This document shows positions 8,856-17,813 of a stretch of 64,000 bases of DNA, one piece after another. Made by a program: the position numbers and the translations under genes. Source of the DNA: Paralysiella testudinis (GTDB lineage: Bacteria; Pseudomonadota; Gammaproteobacteria; Burkholderiales; Neisseriaceae); the NCBI RefSeq assembly GCF_016894345.1, contig NZ_CP069798.1, positions 186,001 to 250,000 on the forward strand. Reading direction: 5' to 3'. Numbering within the stretch: the stretch's first letter is position 1; each line of letters opens with the position of its first letter. The notes under the pieces were generated by a model, which did no database searches, had not been told where the DNA came from, and saw nothing but the letters and a program-made list of their open reading frames with translations.

Positions 8856-10109
8856 GTGACTGAACCCACCGAATTGCTGGCCCGCCGCACCGTACTGGGA
8901 CCGGCCTACCGTTTGTTTTACGATGAGCCGCTGTTGCCGGTGCGCGGTGAAGATGTGTGGCTGGAAGATGCCGATGGCCGCCGCTATCTGGATGCCTACA
9001 ACAATGTGCCGGTGGTGGGTCATGGCAATGCGCGCGTGGTGCAGGCCATGGCCGCGCAGGCAGCCACTTTGTGCACCCACACCCGCTACCTGCATCCGGC
9101 GATACTGGATTATGCCGATGCTTTATTGGCTCATTTCCCGCCGGATTTAAACCGTTTGATGCTCGCCTGCACCGGCAGCGAAGCCAATGATTTGGCCTTG
9201 CGCATGGCACAGGCTGTGAGTGGCGGCCAAGGTATTGTGGTTACCCACCATGCTTATCACGGCGTTACCCAGTTGCTGGCACAAACATCGCCCTCACTGG
9301 CGGCGGTGGCGCCGTTTGTACGCACCGTGCCGCCGCCCATGGTGGGCGAAGGCGAAACCGTGGCCATCGCCGCCCGCCGCTGGGAAGACCAAGTGGCACA
9401 GGCTTTTGCCGATTTACAGGCAGCCGCCGTCCGCCCCTGCGCCTTATTGGTGGACACGGTATTCGCCAGCGACGGTATTTTTCCGCCCGCACACGGTTTA
9501 CTCAGCGGTGGTGCCGCAGCCGCACGTGCTGCTGGCGCGGTGGTGATTGCCGATGAAGTGCAGGCCGGTTTTGGCCGTTTGGGCGCCGATTGGTGGGGAT
9601 TTGCCCGCACCGGGTTGGCACCGGATATCGTCACCATGGGCAAGCCGATGGGCAATGGCTATCCCATGGCGGGCGTGGTGGCCACCGCTGCAGTAGTGGA
9701 TGCGTTTGCCGCCACCGGGCGCTATTTCAACACCTTCGGCGGCAACCCCGTGGCCGCAGCCGTGGGTATGGCTGTATTGCAAGAGCTGGAACAGCGTAGG
9801 CTGCCTGAACGGGCGGAAACCACCGGCCAATTGCTGGCAGCCGAATGGGCACACGCACTGCCGGCACTGGGCGTAGCGGGCATTCGCGGCCACGGCCTGT
9901 ATTGGGGCATCACCGTGGCAGAACACGGCGCAGCACACAGCAGCACCCGCGCCAGCCGCGTGGCCAATCACATGCGCCAGCACGGCGTATTAATCAGCCA
10001 CAGCGGCCCGCAAGGCAATGTGCTGAAAATCCGCCCGCCGCTCACCTTTGGCACCGAGCATGTGCCCATATTGCTTGATGCATTAGTGCAGGCATTGCGG
10101 CAAACCTAG
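8856..10109 (+). CDS. Class III PLP enzyme, aminotransferase or phospho-lyase type
   Basis: This is a fold-type I PLP enzyme of about 417 residues. Early NNVPVVGHGNARVV, then CTGSEAND, VIADEVQAGFGR, the Schiff-base lysine in TMGKPMGNG (residue 263) and FNTFGGNP are all present. The NNVP..GH segment is typical of the AGXT2L group, which includes ethanolamine-phosphate and phosphohydroxylysine phospho-lyases. GTG 8856 is preferred because AGGAG lies nine bases upstream. ATG 8832 is an alternative and would overlap the kinase by 20 bases. With the kinase it would form a phosphorylate-then-eliminate pair; plain transamination is the alternative. Confidence 0.85.
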   Translation: MTEPTELLARRTVLGPAYRLFYDEPLLPVRGEDVWLEDADGRRYLDAYNNVPVVGHGNARVVQAMAAQAATLCTHTRYLHPAILDYADALLAHFPPDLNRLMLACTGSEANDLALRMAQAVSGGQGIVVTHHAYHGVTQLLAQTSPSLAAVAPFVRTVPPPMVGEGETVAIAARRWEDQVAQAFADLQAAAVRPCALLVDTVFASDGIFPPAHGLLSGGAAAARAAGAVVIADEVQAGFGRLGADWWGFARTGLAPDIVTMGKPMGNGYPMAGVVATAAVVDAFAATGRYFNTFGGNPVAAAVGMAVLQELEQRRLPERAETTGQLLAAEWAHALPALGVAGIRGHGLYWGITVAEHGAAHSSTRASRVANHMRQHGVLISHSGPQGNVLKIRPPLTFGTEHVPILLDALVQALRQT

Positions 10110-10309
10110 CTGCCTGCTGTGCTTGGATAAATGATTACAGATTAAGTTGTTGTCGTGCTTAGGTGTGTTATCTGCTTGTCACTAGGCGTTTTGTCTGGCC
10201 GCAATCCCAGCCGAATGCCCACCGGATAAATACCGTGTTTTTGTAGTATCTTGTTGTTTTGCAGTTTTAATTTTATTTCTAATAATAGTATTTGTAGAGG
10301 AATCAAACC

Positions 10310-11422
10310 ATGAAATTAGCCCGAATTGCCCTGATGATGGGCACCTTAACTGTGGTTGCCTGCAGCAACGGCACCTCGTCATCATCTTCCGCCACCTCAG
10401 CACCGGCGGCAGCATCGGCAGCATCCGCCACCGGCGCCTCCGGCTCGCGCGATCTCACTGTGGCCTCCTGGGGCGGCAATTATCAAGATGCCCAGCGCAA
10501 GATTTATTTCAAACCTTTTATCGACAAAACCGGCAAACCCTTGCTAGACGAATCCTATGATGGCGGCTATGGCGTATTGCAGGCCAAAGTACAGGCCGGC
10601 AGCCCCAACTGGGACGTGGTACAAGTGGAAGCTGAAGATTTGGCACGCGGTTGTACCGATGGCATTTTTGAAAAAATCGACTGGAACAAGCTGGGCGGCA
10701 AAGACAAATTCCTGGATGCCGCTGCGGTTAGCGATTGCGGCGTGGGCGCCATTGTGTGGTCTACCGCCATTGCCTACGACGGCAACAAACTGAAAGACGG
10801 CCCCAAATCGTGGGCGGATTTCTGGGATGTGAAAAAATTCCCCGGCAAACGCGCTCTGCGCAAAGGCCCCAAATACACCTTGGAATTTGCCTTGCTGGCC
10901 GACGGCGTGCCCAAAGACAAACTGTATGAAGTTTTGTCTACCCCCGAAGGTGTGGATCGCGCATTTAAAAAGCTGGATACGCTTAAACCTAATCTGATTT
11001 GGTGGGAAGCGGGCGCGCAGCCGCTGCAACTATTGGCTTCCGGCGAGGTTTCCATGGCCTCGGCCTACAATGGCCGCATCACCGGCATCAACCGCAGCGA
11101 AGGCAAAAACTTCAAAGTGGTGTGGCCGGGCAGCATTTATGCCGTGGATAGCTGGGTTATTTTAAAAGACGCCGCCAACAAAGATGCCGGTATGGACTTC
11201 ATTGCTTTCTCCAGCCTGCCCGAGCATCAAGTGAAGCTGCCTGAATATGTGGCTTACGGCTTGCCCAATAAACAGGCTGCTAGCGAGGTGCCCGCAAACT
11301 TGGCCGCCGACTTGCCCACTACTGCCGCTAATATGCAGAATGCAATTCCGCTGGATGTGGATTTCTGGGTAGATCATTCAGAAGATCTGACCAAGCGCTT
11401 TAATGCGTGGCTGGCACAATAA
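10310..11422 (+). CDS. ABC transporter substrate-binding lipoprotein, polyamine/PotD-like
   Basis: The 370-residue protein begins with a lipoprotein signal (MKLARIALMMGTLTVVAC) whose lipid-carrying cysteine is C18, then a Ser/Ala/Thr-rich linker. The mature part starts LTVASWGG, typical of the spermidine/putrescine-binding family (SBP_bac_8). GAGGAATC gives a ribosome site before ATG 10310. It lies 76 bases before the ATPase gene that the prophage interrupts. Location is the inner membrane, facing the periplasm. The ligand is unknown; the neighbouring catabolic genes suggest an amine or amino acid. Confidence 0.9.
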   Translation: MKLARIALMMGTLTVVACSNGTSSSSSATSAPAAASAASATGASGSRDLTVASWGGNYQDAQRKIYFKPFIDKTGKPLLDESYDGGYGVLQAKVQAGSPNWDVVQVEAEDLARGCTDGIFEKIDWNKLGGKDKFLDAAAVSDCGVGAIVWSTAIAYDGNKLKDGPKSWADFWDVKKFPGKRALRKGPKYTLEFALLADGVPKDKLYEVLSTPEGVDRAFKKLDTLKPNLIWWEAGAQPLQLLASGEVSMASAYNGRITGINRSEGKNFKVVWPGSIYAVDSWVILKDAANKDAGMDFIAFSSLPEHQVKLPEYVAYGLPNKQAASEVPANLAADLPTTAANMQNAIPLDVDFWVDHSEDLTKRFNAWLAQ

Positions 11423-11498
11423 TAAAACCCGCACAGGCACCGCTGGCTTAACCGGCGGTGCCCAAGAATAAAATAAACCGGCATGCAAGGAACAGGGC

Positions 11499-11835
11499 AT
11501 GAAAGACTACCATATTCGTTTTGAAGACATCAGCAAATCCTATGGTGATGTCAAAGTGATTGAAAACCTAAGTTTAAACATCCGCAGGGGCGAATTCATC
11601 AGCCTGCTGGGGCCGTCTGGTTCCGGCAAAACCACCATGCTGATGTTATTGGCCGGTTTTGAATCGCAAAGCAGCGGCAATATTTGGCTCGACCAGCGTG
11701 CCATTAACGACATTCCCTCCTACAAGCGCAATATCGGCGTGGTGTTTCAAAACTACGCCCTTTTCCCCCACATGAGCGTGGGCGAAAATATTGCCTTTCC
11801 GCTGAAAATGCGCGGCGTCAGCAAGCAGGACATCG
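11499..11835 (+). pseudogene. ABC transporter ATPase, 5' part (PotA-like, interrupted by prophage)
   Basis: This part encodes residues 1-112 and the first base of codon 113. Walker A GPSGSGKTT (38-46) and the Q-loop VVFQNYALFPH are present; the ABC signature, Walker B and H-loop are not. Beyond 11835 the frame runs into phage DNA and stops at 11876. Joining 11835 to 49857 restores SKQDIARKVDQ and a continuous 1,071-base gene (356 residues), the normal PotA length. As it stands this fragment cannot hydrolyse ATP. Confidence 0.95.
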
Positions 11836-12213
11836 TGAAGCCGGGCGCGATAAATGGTGATGCTTTTGCAAGATAAATGCGACTTTATTTTGTTTCACAC
11901 TGTGCAACAATGTTTCAAAACCTGCCGAACAAAGGCAGGTTTTTTTGTTTGTGGTGAACCTTTGCACTGGGATTGCTGGGTACTGTCGGCCAGCAGAGTT
12001 ATGCTGTGTCCATCGATTAACGGACTGGAGCAAGCAAATGTACCCGATGATACGCGAAGCGATGTATGATATTTTTGGTGAAGTGGTGATGGCTGCATGC
12101 TGGGTTGTTAAAGAACTCAAGCGGTTAATGGCTTTACAGCGCGGGCATTTGATTTCAAAAGTGCCACAGCCTTCGGCCAACAGCTTATTGCAGTTTTTGC
12201 AACGATGTTTCAT
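11818..12213 (-). CDS. com: Com-like zinc-binding translational regulator (3' end uncertain)
   Basis: The N-terminus MKHRCKNCNKLLAEG followed by FEIKCPRCKAINRL has the CxxC...CPRC zinc-binding pattern of phage Mu Com, which activates translation of the DNA-modification gene mom. Only the first 35-45 codons (about 12080-12213) look Com-like. The open frame runs on through low-complexity residues and across the phage terminus into host DNA, so the native stop has probably been lost. No Mom or methyltransferase gene follows. The 530 bases between 11836 and 12366 hold nothing else convincing. Confidence 0.55.
   Translation of the reverse strand: MKHRCKNCNKLLAEGCGTFEIKCPRCKAINRLSSLTTQHAAITTSPKISYIASRIIGYICLLQSVNRWTQHNSAGRQYPAIPVQRFTTNKKTCLCSAGFETLLHSVKQNKVAFILQKHHHLSRPASRCPAC
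11830..11835. repeat. Target-site duplication, left copy (ACATCG)
   Basis: ACATCG directly precedes the phage terminus and is repeated at 49851-49856. Only one copy is needed to restore the host gene. Confidence 0.9.
11849..11878 (+). promoter_or_regulatory. Left-end transposase-binding sites
   Basis: Two GATAAAT motifs start at 11849 and 11872, offsets 13 and 36 from the terminus, about two helical turns apart. The same motif at the same offsets on the other strand marks the right end. Mu-type transposases bind such repeated subterminal sites; the protein-DNA assignment is inferred. Confidence 0.75.
11888..11917 (+). repeat. 30-bp subterminal direct repeat, left copy
   Basis: This stretch matches 49736-49765 at 28 of 30 positions in the same orientation. 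It contains TGTTTCA twice around TGTGCAACA. Because the ends are otherwise inverted, a direct repeat here is unexpected. Confidence 0.8.
11919..11947 (+). terminator. Intrinsic terminator at the left phage end
   Basis: AACCTGCC and GGCAGGTT form an 8-bp stem with a 7-base loop, followed by a T-run on the plus strand. It would stop transcription entering the phage from the interrupted host operon. Confidence 0.8.
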
Positions 12214-12366
12214 TTTTTGTGGTTTTCTACGTTTTGGTGATAGAATCCGCACGCCTCGCGAGGTGGCGGCCTTGGGTCAATGCAGGTTCCGTCTGCTTTG
12301 GCTGGCGTGGGTGGTGCTACAACACTGCCCGCGCCGCCGTCTTTACATCAATACAACAATATCAAA

Positions 12367-12615
12367 CTAACTAAAATCTACCGGCAAATGCCGTCTTAGC
12401 ACCTCCATTTCATACGATTTCTTGCAATGTTCCGCCTGCCAAAAAAACAGGCCGTCTATCAGCTTGTGTGCCCAGCGCCAGCGCCGTTTTGCGTCTGCAA
12501 TACTGGCGCGGCGGTATGCGCGGCTGCTTAAGGTTTCATCGGCGTAGCCGCCGAGTGCGGCGTTAAGCAGCTGGTCGAGCGCAATCGCAATATGATACAG
12601 ATAGCGGCGCATCAT
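12367..12615 (-). CDS. Conserved small phage protein at end of tail-fibre operon
   Basis: The product is 82 residues, basic and helical, rich in Arg, Tyr and Trp. A similar small protein sits after tail-fibre genes in many neisserial Mu-like prophages as far as I recall; its function is not known. It overlaps the fibre-assembly gene by four bases (ATGA), so the two are translationally coupled. Confidence 0.7.
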   Translation of the reverse strand: MMRRYLYHIAIALDQLLNAALGGYADETLSSRAYRRASIADAKRRWRWAHKLIDGLFFWQAEHCKKSYEMEVLRRHLPVDFS

Positions 12616-13367
12616 GCACCCGGCGCGCTGTAGTTGATTTTAATTTCATCCACGGCAGCCAAATCGGCAGCGGCGTTGAGCGCATCAACATACGCCTGCC
12701 GCTGCCCGGCCACATGCGCCGCCAGCGCGCTGTAGGCGCGGGCTTTTTTTAGTGCTTTTGTGCGCAGGTCATCAAGATCAGCACCGCGTGCCAATGCGAT
12801 TTGCGACAGCATGGGCGTGGCCGCGGTGTTGTTTACTGCCCATGCCTCGGCTTCAGCGGCCTGCTGTGCCCAAGTTGCCAACTCGAACTCGGGCACTTTG
12901 TCGAGTTCTGCGGCGCGGCTGATATGTGCTTGTGCGGCATTGTTGATGGCAGCGTATTTTGCCGCTTTGGCATCGGCCAGCTGTTGCGCACGGGCGGATT
13001 TTGTTAGCGTCCACGCCTTTGCCTTGGCGTCCCAGCTGTGATATTTATCCGGCGGCGGGGTGTCGGTAATGCCGTCGGGCAAAGCGCCTACAGCATTGAT
13101 TGTGTGCGGCTGGCCAGTGGCTGTGCTGTAAAACACTTGGCCGCGGTGGTCGGGCAGATACTGCCATGCGCCGTCTTGCCAGCGCGCGGCATGGCCGGGT
13201 CTGTCTTCGGGCGGATCGGCATCGATGCAGCCGCCGGGCAGGATATAGCTGCCGTCGCTTGCCGCGAGGTCTAAATCGGCATCGGTGGTATAGAGATAGT
13301 AGCCGTTTGCATCGAGCTGACACACTTGTTTTGTGAGCGGCGGCAGCGGTTTAGTGTTGAGTGACAT
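12612..13367 (-). CDS. Tail fibre assembly-type protein
   Basis: The 251-residue protein lies directly after the tail fibre gene. The first half, with Trp/Asp/Pro-rich segments (AARWQDGAWQYLPD and YHSWDAKAKAWTLT), resembles fibre-assembly/Tfa-like proteins. The Ala-rich C-terminal half looks like a helical coiled region. Such proteins fold or cap fibre tips. Assignment rests mostly on position and composition. Confidence 0.7.
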   Translation of the reverse strand: MSLNTKPLPPLTKQVCQLDANGYYLYTTDADLDLAASDGSYILPGGCIDADPPEDRPGHAARWQDGAWQYLPDHRGQVFYSTATGQPHTINAVGALPDGITDTPPPDKYHSWDAKAKAWTLTKSARAQQLADAKAAKYAAINNAAQAHISRAAELDKVPEFELATWAQQAAEAEAWAVNNTAATPMLSQIALARGADLDDLRTKALKKARAYSALAAHVAGQRQAYVDALNAAADLAAVDEIKINYSAPGA

Positions 13368-13385
13368 TGTGTTGTGTCCTGTTTG

Positions 13386-14822
13386 TTAGATTTTGATGAT
13401 GGCAAGCAATGCAATGTTGCGCGGGCGATTTTCGGGGGCGGTGGGTACAACGCGGCTTGCGTCAAATGAGATGTCGCGCGGCAAACGTGCATCACCGTCA
13501 CTAGCATCTTGCGTCCAATTTTTGTATCCGGTTTCATTAAAATAAAATGCGCCGGTTGCGCTCCACGACTCGATCAACTGCTGTTTGGTGTCATTGCCAC
13601 TCGCAATCCGGCCGGTGATGTTGCGGATAGCATCGCCCTGTGCGCTACCCAGCGCCCGACCGGCATCAACGCCGCGGCCATCGTCCCAGCCGCGCACAAA
13701 TTCGCCGCGCAAGTCCTCAAGCACAAAATAGCGTCCATTAACATTGCGGCTGCCGTCCGGATTGCTCGGGTTGTCGCAGCGATACCACCACGGTGCGGTG
13801 GCGTTTTCTGCGGCACCGACCCAGCGTGCATCTGTTAATTCTTGATATGACGACACAAGAATTGCCGCGCCGTTGACTTTTAACCATCCTGGCGGCGCGG
13901 TTTTGCCGCCGTAGTAAACAACCATCCCCGGCGGCGATGCTTGTCGAATTTGTGCTGCGATTGTTGATGCAAAATTAGGGTCGTTGCCCAAGGCCGCAGC
14001 AAGTTCGCGCAGGGTGTCGAGTGCGCCCGGGGCACCGTTTACCAGGTTGCCGATTGCGGCGGCGAGCTCGGTTTGATTTACAGCGTCTGATGCATAAGAT
14101 TTGATTGCGCCGGGGCGGTTGCGCACGGCAGACCAGTCGGCACCGCTTAACTCGGTTGCAATCCAAGTGCCGCTGTTACGATAGCGCACCCACGCCCGTC
14201 CTTGGCCGATTATCAGTTGCGACATATCGTCGGATGTCGGCACGGTGAGCACAGAGCCCCAGCCGTACGGGGTATCGCGGTATCCGCTAACGCCCACGGG
14301 CACAGCATCAAAGTCCAGCCCCGCACCTTGACCAAAGATATAAGGCAGCTTACCGGACTCTAATCCGCTGATTGATTCAGCCAGCACTTTGCCCTGCGCA
14401 GCAGAGAGTGCGCTCAAATTATCGGTGCTGTTGAGTACGTTCAGCACTTTCATGACCCCTGCAACGGTAGGACCGGCATTGTCGATTTCATGCGTGTGCG
14501 AGGTGGCGCTAACGCTGTTGGTGCTCGAGCCGGTGATTTTGCCCGGGGTGCCGAGGGTGATTGTGCGGTTCGCGGACAAATCGCCGCCGCCGCTTAAACC
14601 GTTGCCCGCAATCATCTGAATTGATTTGTCGGCTTTGCTTGCGCCCAAGCCGCCGATGTTTTGCACGGCTTGCGCAAGCTCGGTTTTAAGCCACTGGGTG
14701 CGGTTGGCCAGTTGGCGGGCTTGCAGGTTGTCGATGCCGTTTTCACCCCCCAGCACCGGGTCGGTGGTTTCCAGCTGGTAGATGCCGTTTTCCCATATTG
14801 CGTTTTCTTTTACGTTTGCCAT
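13386..14822 (-). CDS. Tail fibre protein with collar-like domain
   Basis: ATG 14822 is preferred, with GAGGAG eleven bases upstream; it gives 478 residues starting MANVKENAIWENGIYQ. A P2-H-like N-terminal attachment region is followed by a fibrous region. Near residue 320 a phage-collar-type segment begins (GMVVYYGGKTAPPGWLKVNG), with an aromatic-rich tip (TAPWWYRCDNPSNPDGSRN and GYKNWTQDASDGDARLP). This is the probable receptor-binding protein. It overlaps nothing and follows gene I by one base. Confidence 0.88.
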   Translation of the reverse strand: MANVKENAIWENGIYQLETTDPVLGGENGIDNLQARQLANRTQWLKTELAQAVQNIGGLGASKADKSIQMIAGNGLSGGGDLSANRTITLGTPGKITGSSTNSVSATSHTHEIDNAGPTVAGVMKVLNVLNSTDNLSALSAAQGKVLAESISGLESGKLPYIFGQGAGLDFDAVPVGVSGYRDTPYGWGSVLTVPTSDDMSQLIIGQGRAWVRYRNSGTWIATELSGADWSAVRNRPGAIKSYASDAVNQTELAAAIGNLVNGAPGALDTLRELAAALGNDPNFASTIAAQIRQASPPGMVVYYGGKTAPPGWLKVNGAAILVSSYQELTDARWVGAAENATAPWWYRCDNPSNPDGSRNVNGRYFVLEDLRGEFVRGWDDGRGVDAGRALGSAQGDAIRNITGRIASGNDTKQQLIESWSATGAFYFNETGYKNWTQDASDGDARLPRDISFDASRVVPTAPENRPRNIALLAIIKI

Positions 14823-14823
14823 C

Positions 14824-15402
14824 TTATGCGGCTCCTCGGTTAAATGTGCCATCTCTGCGGGCGCGGCCGTTGTGCCGCAGCGCCGCTTGTTGGTAATCCA
14901 GCGCTTCCAATATGCAGCGTGCCGGTGCAAAGGCTTGCAGGGTGCGGCGCAGCAGCCCGGCTTGGTCGTTTGTAATCGGGTTGACCAGCACGATGCGGTA
15001 GTGCGCCCAGTGCGGGCCGTGGCCGCGGTAATAAGTGCCGTCGCGGCGGATGGTGCCGTTATGCTTTTGCCCGCTTAGGCCTTCAATAATCTGCACCTCA
15101 CCAAAACCCAAGCGGCGCACAATCTCGCGCACCGCCCACGGGGTGCCTTTGTATCTGTGTAACTCGTAAGCGCCTTTTATCAATGCCCGCCGCGCACTGT
15201 CGGATTCGGCCAGCCAATAGCCGTCTGCGCCCAAAATGCTGCGGCTTTCGGCCAGCAGCGGCAGATGTTCGGGGGCAACCAAGGCAACTAAGCGCGGCAT
15301 CAGCTGCGGCAGCTCGACCAATTCCAGCCGCAAGCCAAGCTCGGCCAGCGCCCGATAGCGTTGGTCGCGCTCGATGATGTCGGCGTAGTTCATCTTAGCC
15401 AT
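14824..15402 (-). CDS. P2-like tail protein I (baseplate)
   Basis: The 192-residue protein matches P2 gpI in length and pattern: an N-terminal helical part (LAELGLRLELVELPQLMPRL), then KGAYELHRYKGTPWAVREIVRRLGF, a hallmark of the family. It overlaps gene J by eight bases and lies between J and the fibre gene, the P2 order. The protein joins baseplate to fibre. Confidence 0.9.
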   Translation of the reverse strand: MAKMNYADIIERDQRYRALAELGLRLELVELPQLMPRLVALVAPEHLPLLAESRSILGADGYWLAESDSARRALIKGAYELHRYKGTPWAVREIVRRLGFGEVQIIEGLSGQKHNGTIRRDGTYYRGHGPHWAHYRIVLVNPITNDQAGLLRRTLQAFAPARCILEALDYQQAALRHNGRARRDGTFNRGAA

Positions 15403-16537
15403 CCACTTGCTCCGCAGCGGCGGTGATATTGATGCGGGTGCAACGTGCCCATTGGTTTGGTGCTACAGTAGTGAGCGCTAGCCCCGGTGTGCTCACGTTG
15501 TAAACCCCGGCCACGCGCAAGGCTGCCTGAATATGCAGCGGCACAATATCGGCACCCAAGCGATGGCGGCGCCCGGCTTCGTAAGCCGCCCAAGCGGCGT
15601 TGGCGGCGGCCAATACTTCGGCGGGATTGCTGCCGCTAAACAGCGTGAGCGTGGCGTTAACGCTGTAATCCACCGGCGCGGGTGGGCGCACCACCACCTT
15701 GTCGCACAGGGGGCGCAGGCGCTCGGCAGACAGGGCAGTTTGCACCGCACCGAGCAGCTCATCACCCGGCAGGCCGTCTTTGGTGAGGATACTCACCGCC
15801 ACGGTGCCGCCAATCGGTGCGCCGGTGCTGTCGGTATCGTTGGCCACATGCACGTCCACAATCGCGGGGCTGACCTGCCGCGCCCAATACTGATAAGCGC
15901 CCACCGGCCCGGCCACGCTGAAGCTCTCCGGCGCCAGTAAAATGCGCTGGCGGTAGGCATCGTCGCCCTCGATGTCCACCCCGCCAGACGGCACGGTGAT
16001 ATTGGCGGCTTTAACGGCAATCGTTGGGTGCAGGCTGTCGACCACGGTGTTGATTTGCCCGGCAGACCAGCCGTTGCCGGAAATGCCCGGCACGGTGCAG
16101 GCGGCCAGCAGGTCAAGCTGCTTTTGGGCAGCGCTAAGCGTGCCGCCTTCGCGGGTGGCAAACATCACATCGCCCACCGAAACACGGCTGCCTGCAGCAA
16201 TAAATACCTGTGCCTGCCCGGCAATCTCGGCGCTGAAGCGCAGCGTGGTGAGCGCGGGCTGAGCGGCCAAGCGCGGGGTGTTAACATCATCGCCGCATAA
16301 ATCCAGCATTAAGCCGGTGGCAAAACGCGGGTGTTGTTGGCGGTAGGCTTCGTTCATTTGCTGCCGCGCTAAGGTTTCGCGGTAGGCAAAGGTGTTAATC
16401 AGCAAACGCTCAATGTGCGCGGGCTGCAATACTTTGCCGCTGCGTGCTTCGTAGTCGGCAATGGTGGCGGCCAGCACGGTGGCCAAGTCGTCATCGACCA
16501 CTTTCACGTTTTCACGCGGTAATTTGTTCAAATCCAT
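15395..16537 (-). CDS. Baseplate J-like protein
   Basis: The 380-residue product is a P2 gpJ/Mu gp47-type baseplate wedge protein. Typical segments include TFAYRETLARQQMNEAYRQ and a GGTVAVSILTKDGLPGDELL stretch near the middle. It lies one base from the W-like gene and overlaps I. The frame is intact. Confidence 0.92.
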   Translation of the reverse strand: MDLNKLPRENVKVVDDDLATVLAATIADYEARSGKVLQPAHIERLLINTFAYRETLARQQMNEAYRQQHPRFATGLMLDLCGDDVNTPRLAAQPALTTLRFSAEIAGQAQVFIAAGSRVSVGDVMFATREGGTLSAAQKQLDLLAACTVPGISGNGWSAGQINTVVDSLHPTIAVKAANITVPSGGVDIEGDDAYRQRILLAPESFSVAGPVGAYQYWARQVSPAIVDVHVANDTDSTGAPIGGTVAVSILTKDGLPGDELLGAVQTALSAERLRPLCDKVVVRPPAPVDYSVNATLTLFSGSNPAEVLAAANAAWAAYEAGRRHRLGADIVPLHIQAALRVAGVYNVSTPGLALTTVAPNQWARCTRINITAAAEQVDG

Positions 16538-16538
16538 T

Positions 16539-16904
16539 TCAGGCAGCCTTTAATAAAATATCGCTGCGGTAAATCTCACCCGCCACCGCTGCGGCCACGC
16601 GCCAGTGCACGGTCATCACAATGTGCGGTGCATTGCCCGCAAACGTCACTTGCGTTACTTCTGCCCGTGGCTCCCATGTTTTAACCGCCAGCACCACTTC
16701 GCGCACGCAGTTGGGCACAAACACATCTTCGGGCGTATCGATGTAGTCAAAATGGTTGCTGCCGAATGCCGGGCGGCACACATCGGTGCCTTTGCGGGTG
16801 CCGAGGATATTAAAAATACACTGCTCGATATCGGCGGCATCTTGCACGATGCCGGTGCTGTCGGGGGCGAGTTGCCAATGGCGGCTGCGGGCTTGGGTAT
16901 TCAT
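16539..16904 (-). CDS. Baseplate wedge protein, GPW/gp25 family
   Basis: The product is 121 residues. The central ILGTRKGTDVCRPAFGS matches the T-R-G-(E/T)...P.FG signature of gp25/GPW lysozyme-like wedge proteins, and it lies just before J as in P2. It is the first gene of a leftward operon behind the regulatory module at 16938-17053. Confidence 0.92.
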   Translation of the reverse strand: MNTQARSRHWQLAPDSTGIVQDAADIEQCIFNILGTRKGTDVCRPAFGSNHFDYIDTPEDVFVPNCVREVVLAVKTWEPRAEVTQVTFAGNAPHIVMTVHWRVAAAVAGEIYRSDILLKAA

Positions 16905-16937
16905 GGCGTGATTATCGGTATTGGCCGTTGGCGGGTC

Positions 16938-17053
16938 TTTTAAACGGGTTTAAGGATTGCGCTTGTTTGGGCAGGCATAAAAAAATCCCTGCATCAAGTG
17001 ATGTAGGGATTTTGGCCGCAGATGTGTTTGCGGTCTTTTAAAACGTTTTAAAA
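16938..17053 (-). promoter_or_regulatory. Operon-boundary module A (two palindromes and a terminator hairpin)
   Basis: Reading leftward the order is palindrome 1 TTTTAAAACGTTTTAAAA (17036-17053), hairpin 16982-17013 (stem AAAATCCCT, T7 tail on the minus strand), then palindrome 2 TTTTAAACGGGTTTAA (16938-16953). The W gene starts 34 bases later. The hairpin can end the upstream V transcript; the palindromes are candidate activator or repressor sites for the next late operon. The same parts recur at three other boundaries. Confidence 0.7.
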
Positions 17054-17201
17054 ATTACAGCCCAGAAGGGCTGTAATTTCTGCGAAGCGCCGCATCGGGC
17101 GCAGCACGATACAGGGCGCAGCCCGTGCACGCAGTGCGTAGGCGCTGAAGCTAAAATAGTGGTTTGAATTTCTGCGAAGCGCCGCATCAGGCGAAGCCTA
17201 A
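17054..17201. repeat. Intergenic 90-bp repeat units, copy A
   Basis: After a small hairpin (TTACAGCCC/GGGCTGTAA, 17055-17079) comes a unit beginning TTTCTGCGAAGCGCCGCATC and ending TGAAGCTAAAATAG. A second, truncated unit starts about 90 bases later and runs into the V stop. The same unit pair occurs at 23623-23820. No reading frame is supported. Confidence 0.75.
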
Positions 17202-17813
17202 TCACTGCGCCGCGCCGGTATTGCCGCCGCTGGTTAAATCGGGATGGGTGTGTTGTTTGAGGCTGACACCGTCGGCCAGAACATCGCCGCCCACGGTGTG
17301 CAAAGTGCCGTTAATCGTGGCCGCCGCACCGCTACCGCCATTGCCGCTCATGCCCTGCATATAGGTAAGACTGCCTGAAACCAACAGATTGCCGGTGGTT
17401 TCGGTTTCGGCGCAGTCGATGGTGACTTTGCCACCGCTTTTAATCAGCACATCCCCCGGTGTATTTACGCTAACCTGCCCGCTACTGCGGTTGTGCTGAA
17501 TCACCGTACCGTTGCTAAACCGCTTCATCCAGATGTTGCGGTCTGCCGCCGGGGCGGCATCGGCAGCATTGTAAATCACACCCAGGCACACGCCGCCCTC
17601 GCCACGGGCGTCGAGCAGACACACCGCCAGCTCGCCCGGGTCGGGCAAGGCATAAAATTGGTTGCCGCCCGCAGCCAGCGACACCACCGGCAGCCAGTCG
17701 GTTTGCAGGTTTTCCAGCGCGGGCAGGGTAACGCGCACCGCGTGTTTGGCATCGTCTACTGCGGCCACGGTGCCGAATTGCAGGGTAGCGCCAAAATCAT
17801 GGGATTGCTGCAT
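17202..17813 (-). CDS. Baseplate assembly protein V (spike base)
   Basis: Start ATG 17813 (MQQSHDFGATLQFGTV) gives 203 residues; an upstream in-frame ATG at 17864 would overlap gene D by more. The N-terminal OB-like domain is followed by a region of P2 gpV/Mu gp45 type and a C-terminal HTHPDL motif, which fits an iron-binding spike tip. Position after D and before W fits a contractile-tail baseplate operon. Confidence 0.88.
   Translation of the reverse strand: MQQSHDFGATLQFGTVAAVDDAKHAVRVTLPALENLQTDWLPVVSLAAGGNQFYALPDPGELAVCLLDARGEGGVCLGVIYNAADAAPAADRNIWMKRFSNGTVIQHNRSSGQVSVNTPGDVLIKSGGKVTIDCAETETTGNLLVSGSLTYMQGMSGNGGSGAAATINGTLHTVGGDVLADGVSLKQHTHPDLTSGGNTGAAQ

Noticed and set aside
11945-12370. 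A 141-codon plus-strand frame at the left phage end
   Set aside because: It is antisense to the Com signature, begins in the terminator T-run and has no family pattern. KELKRLMALQRGHLI is the complement of the Com zinc region.
16971-17200. The repeated intergenic region read as a CRISPR array
   Set aside because: Only about two units of roughly 90 bases with no short regular repeat/spacer pattern and no cas genes.
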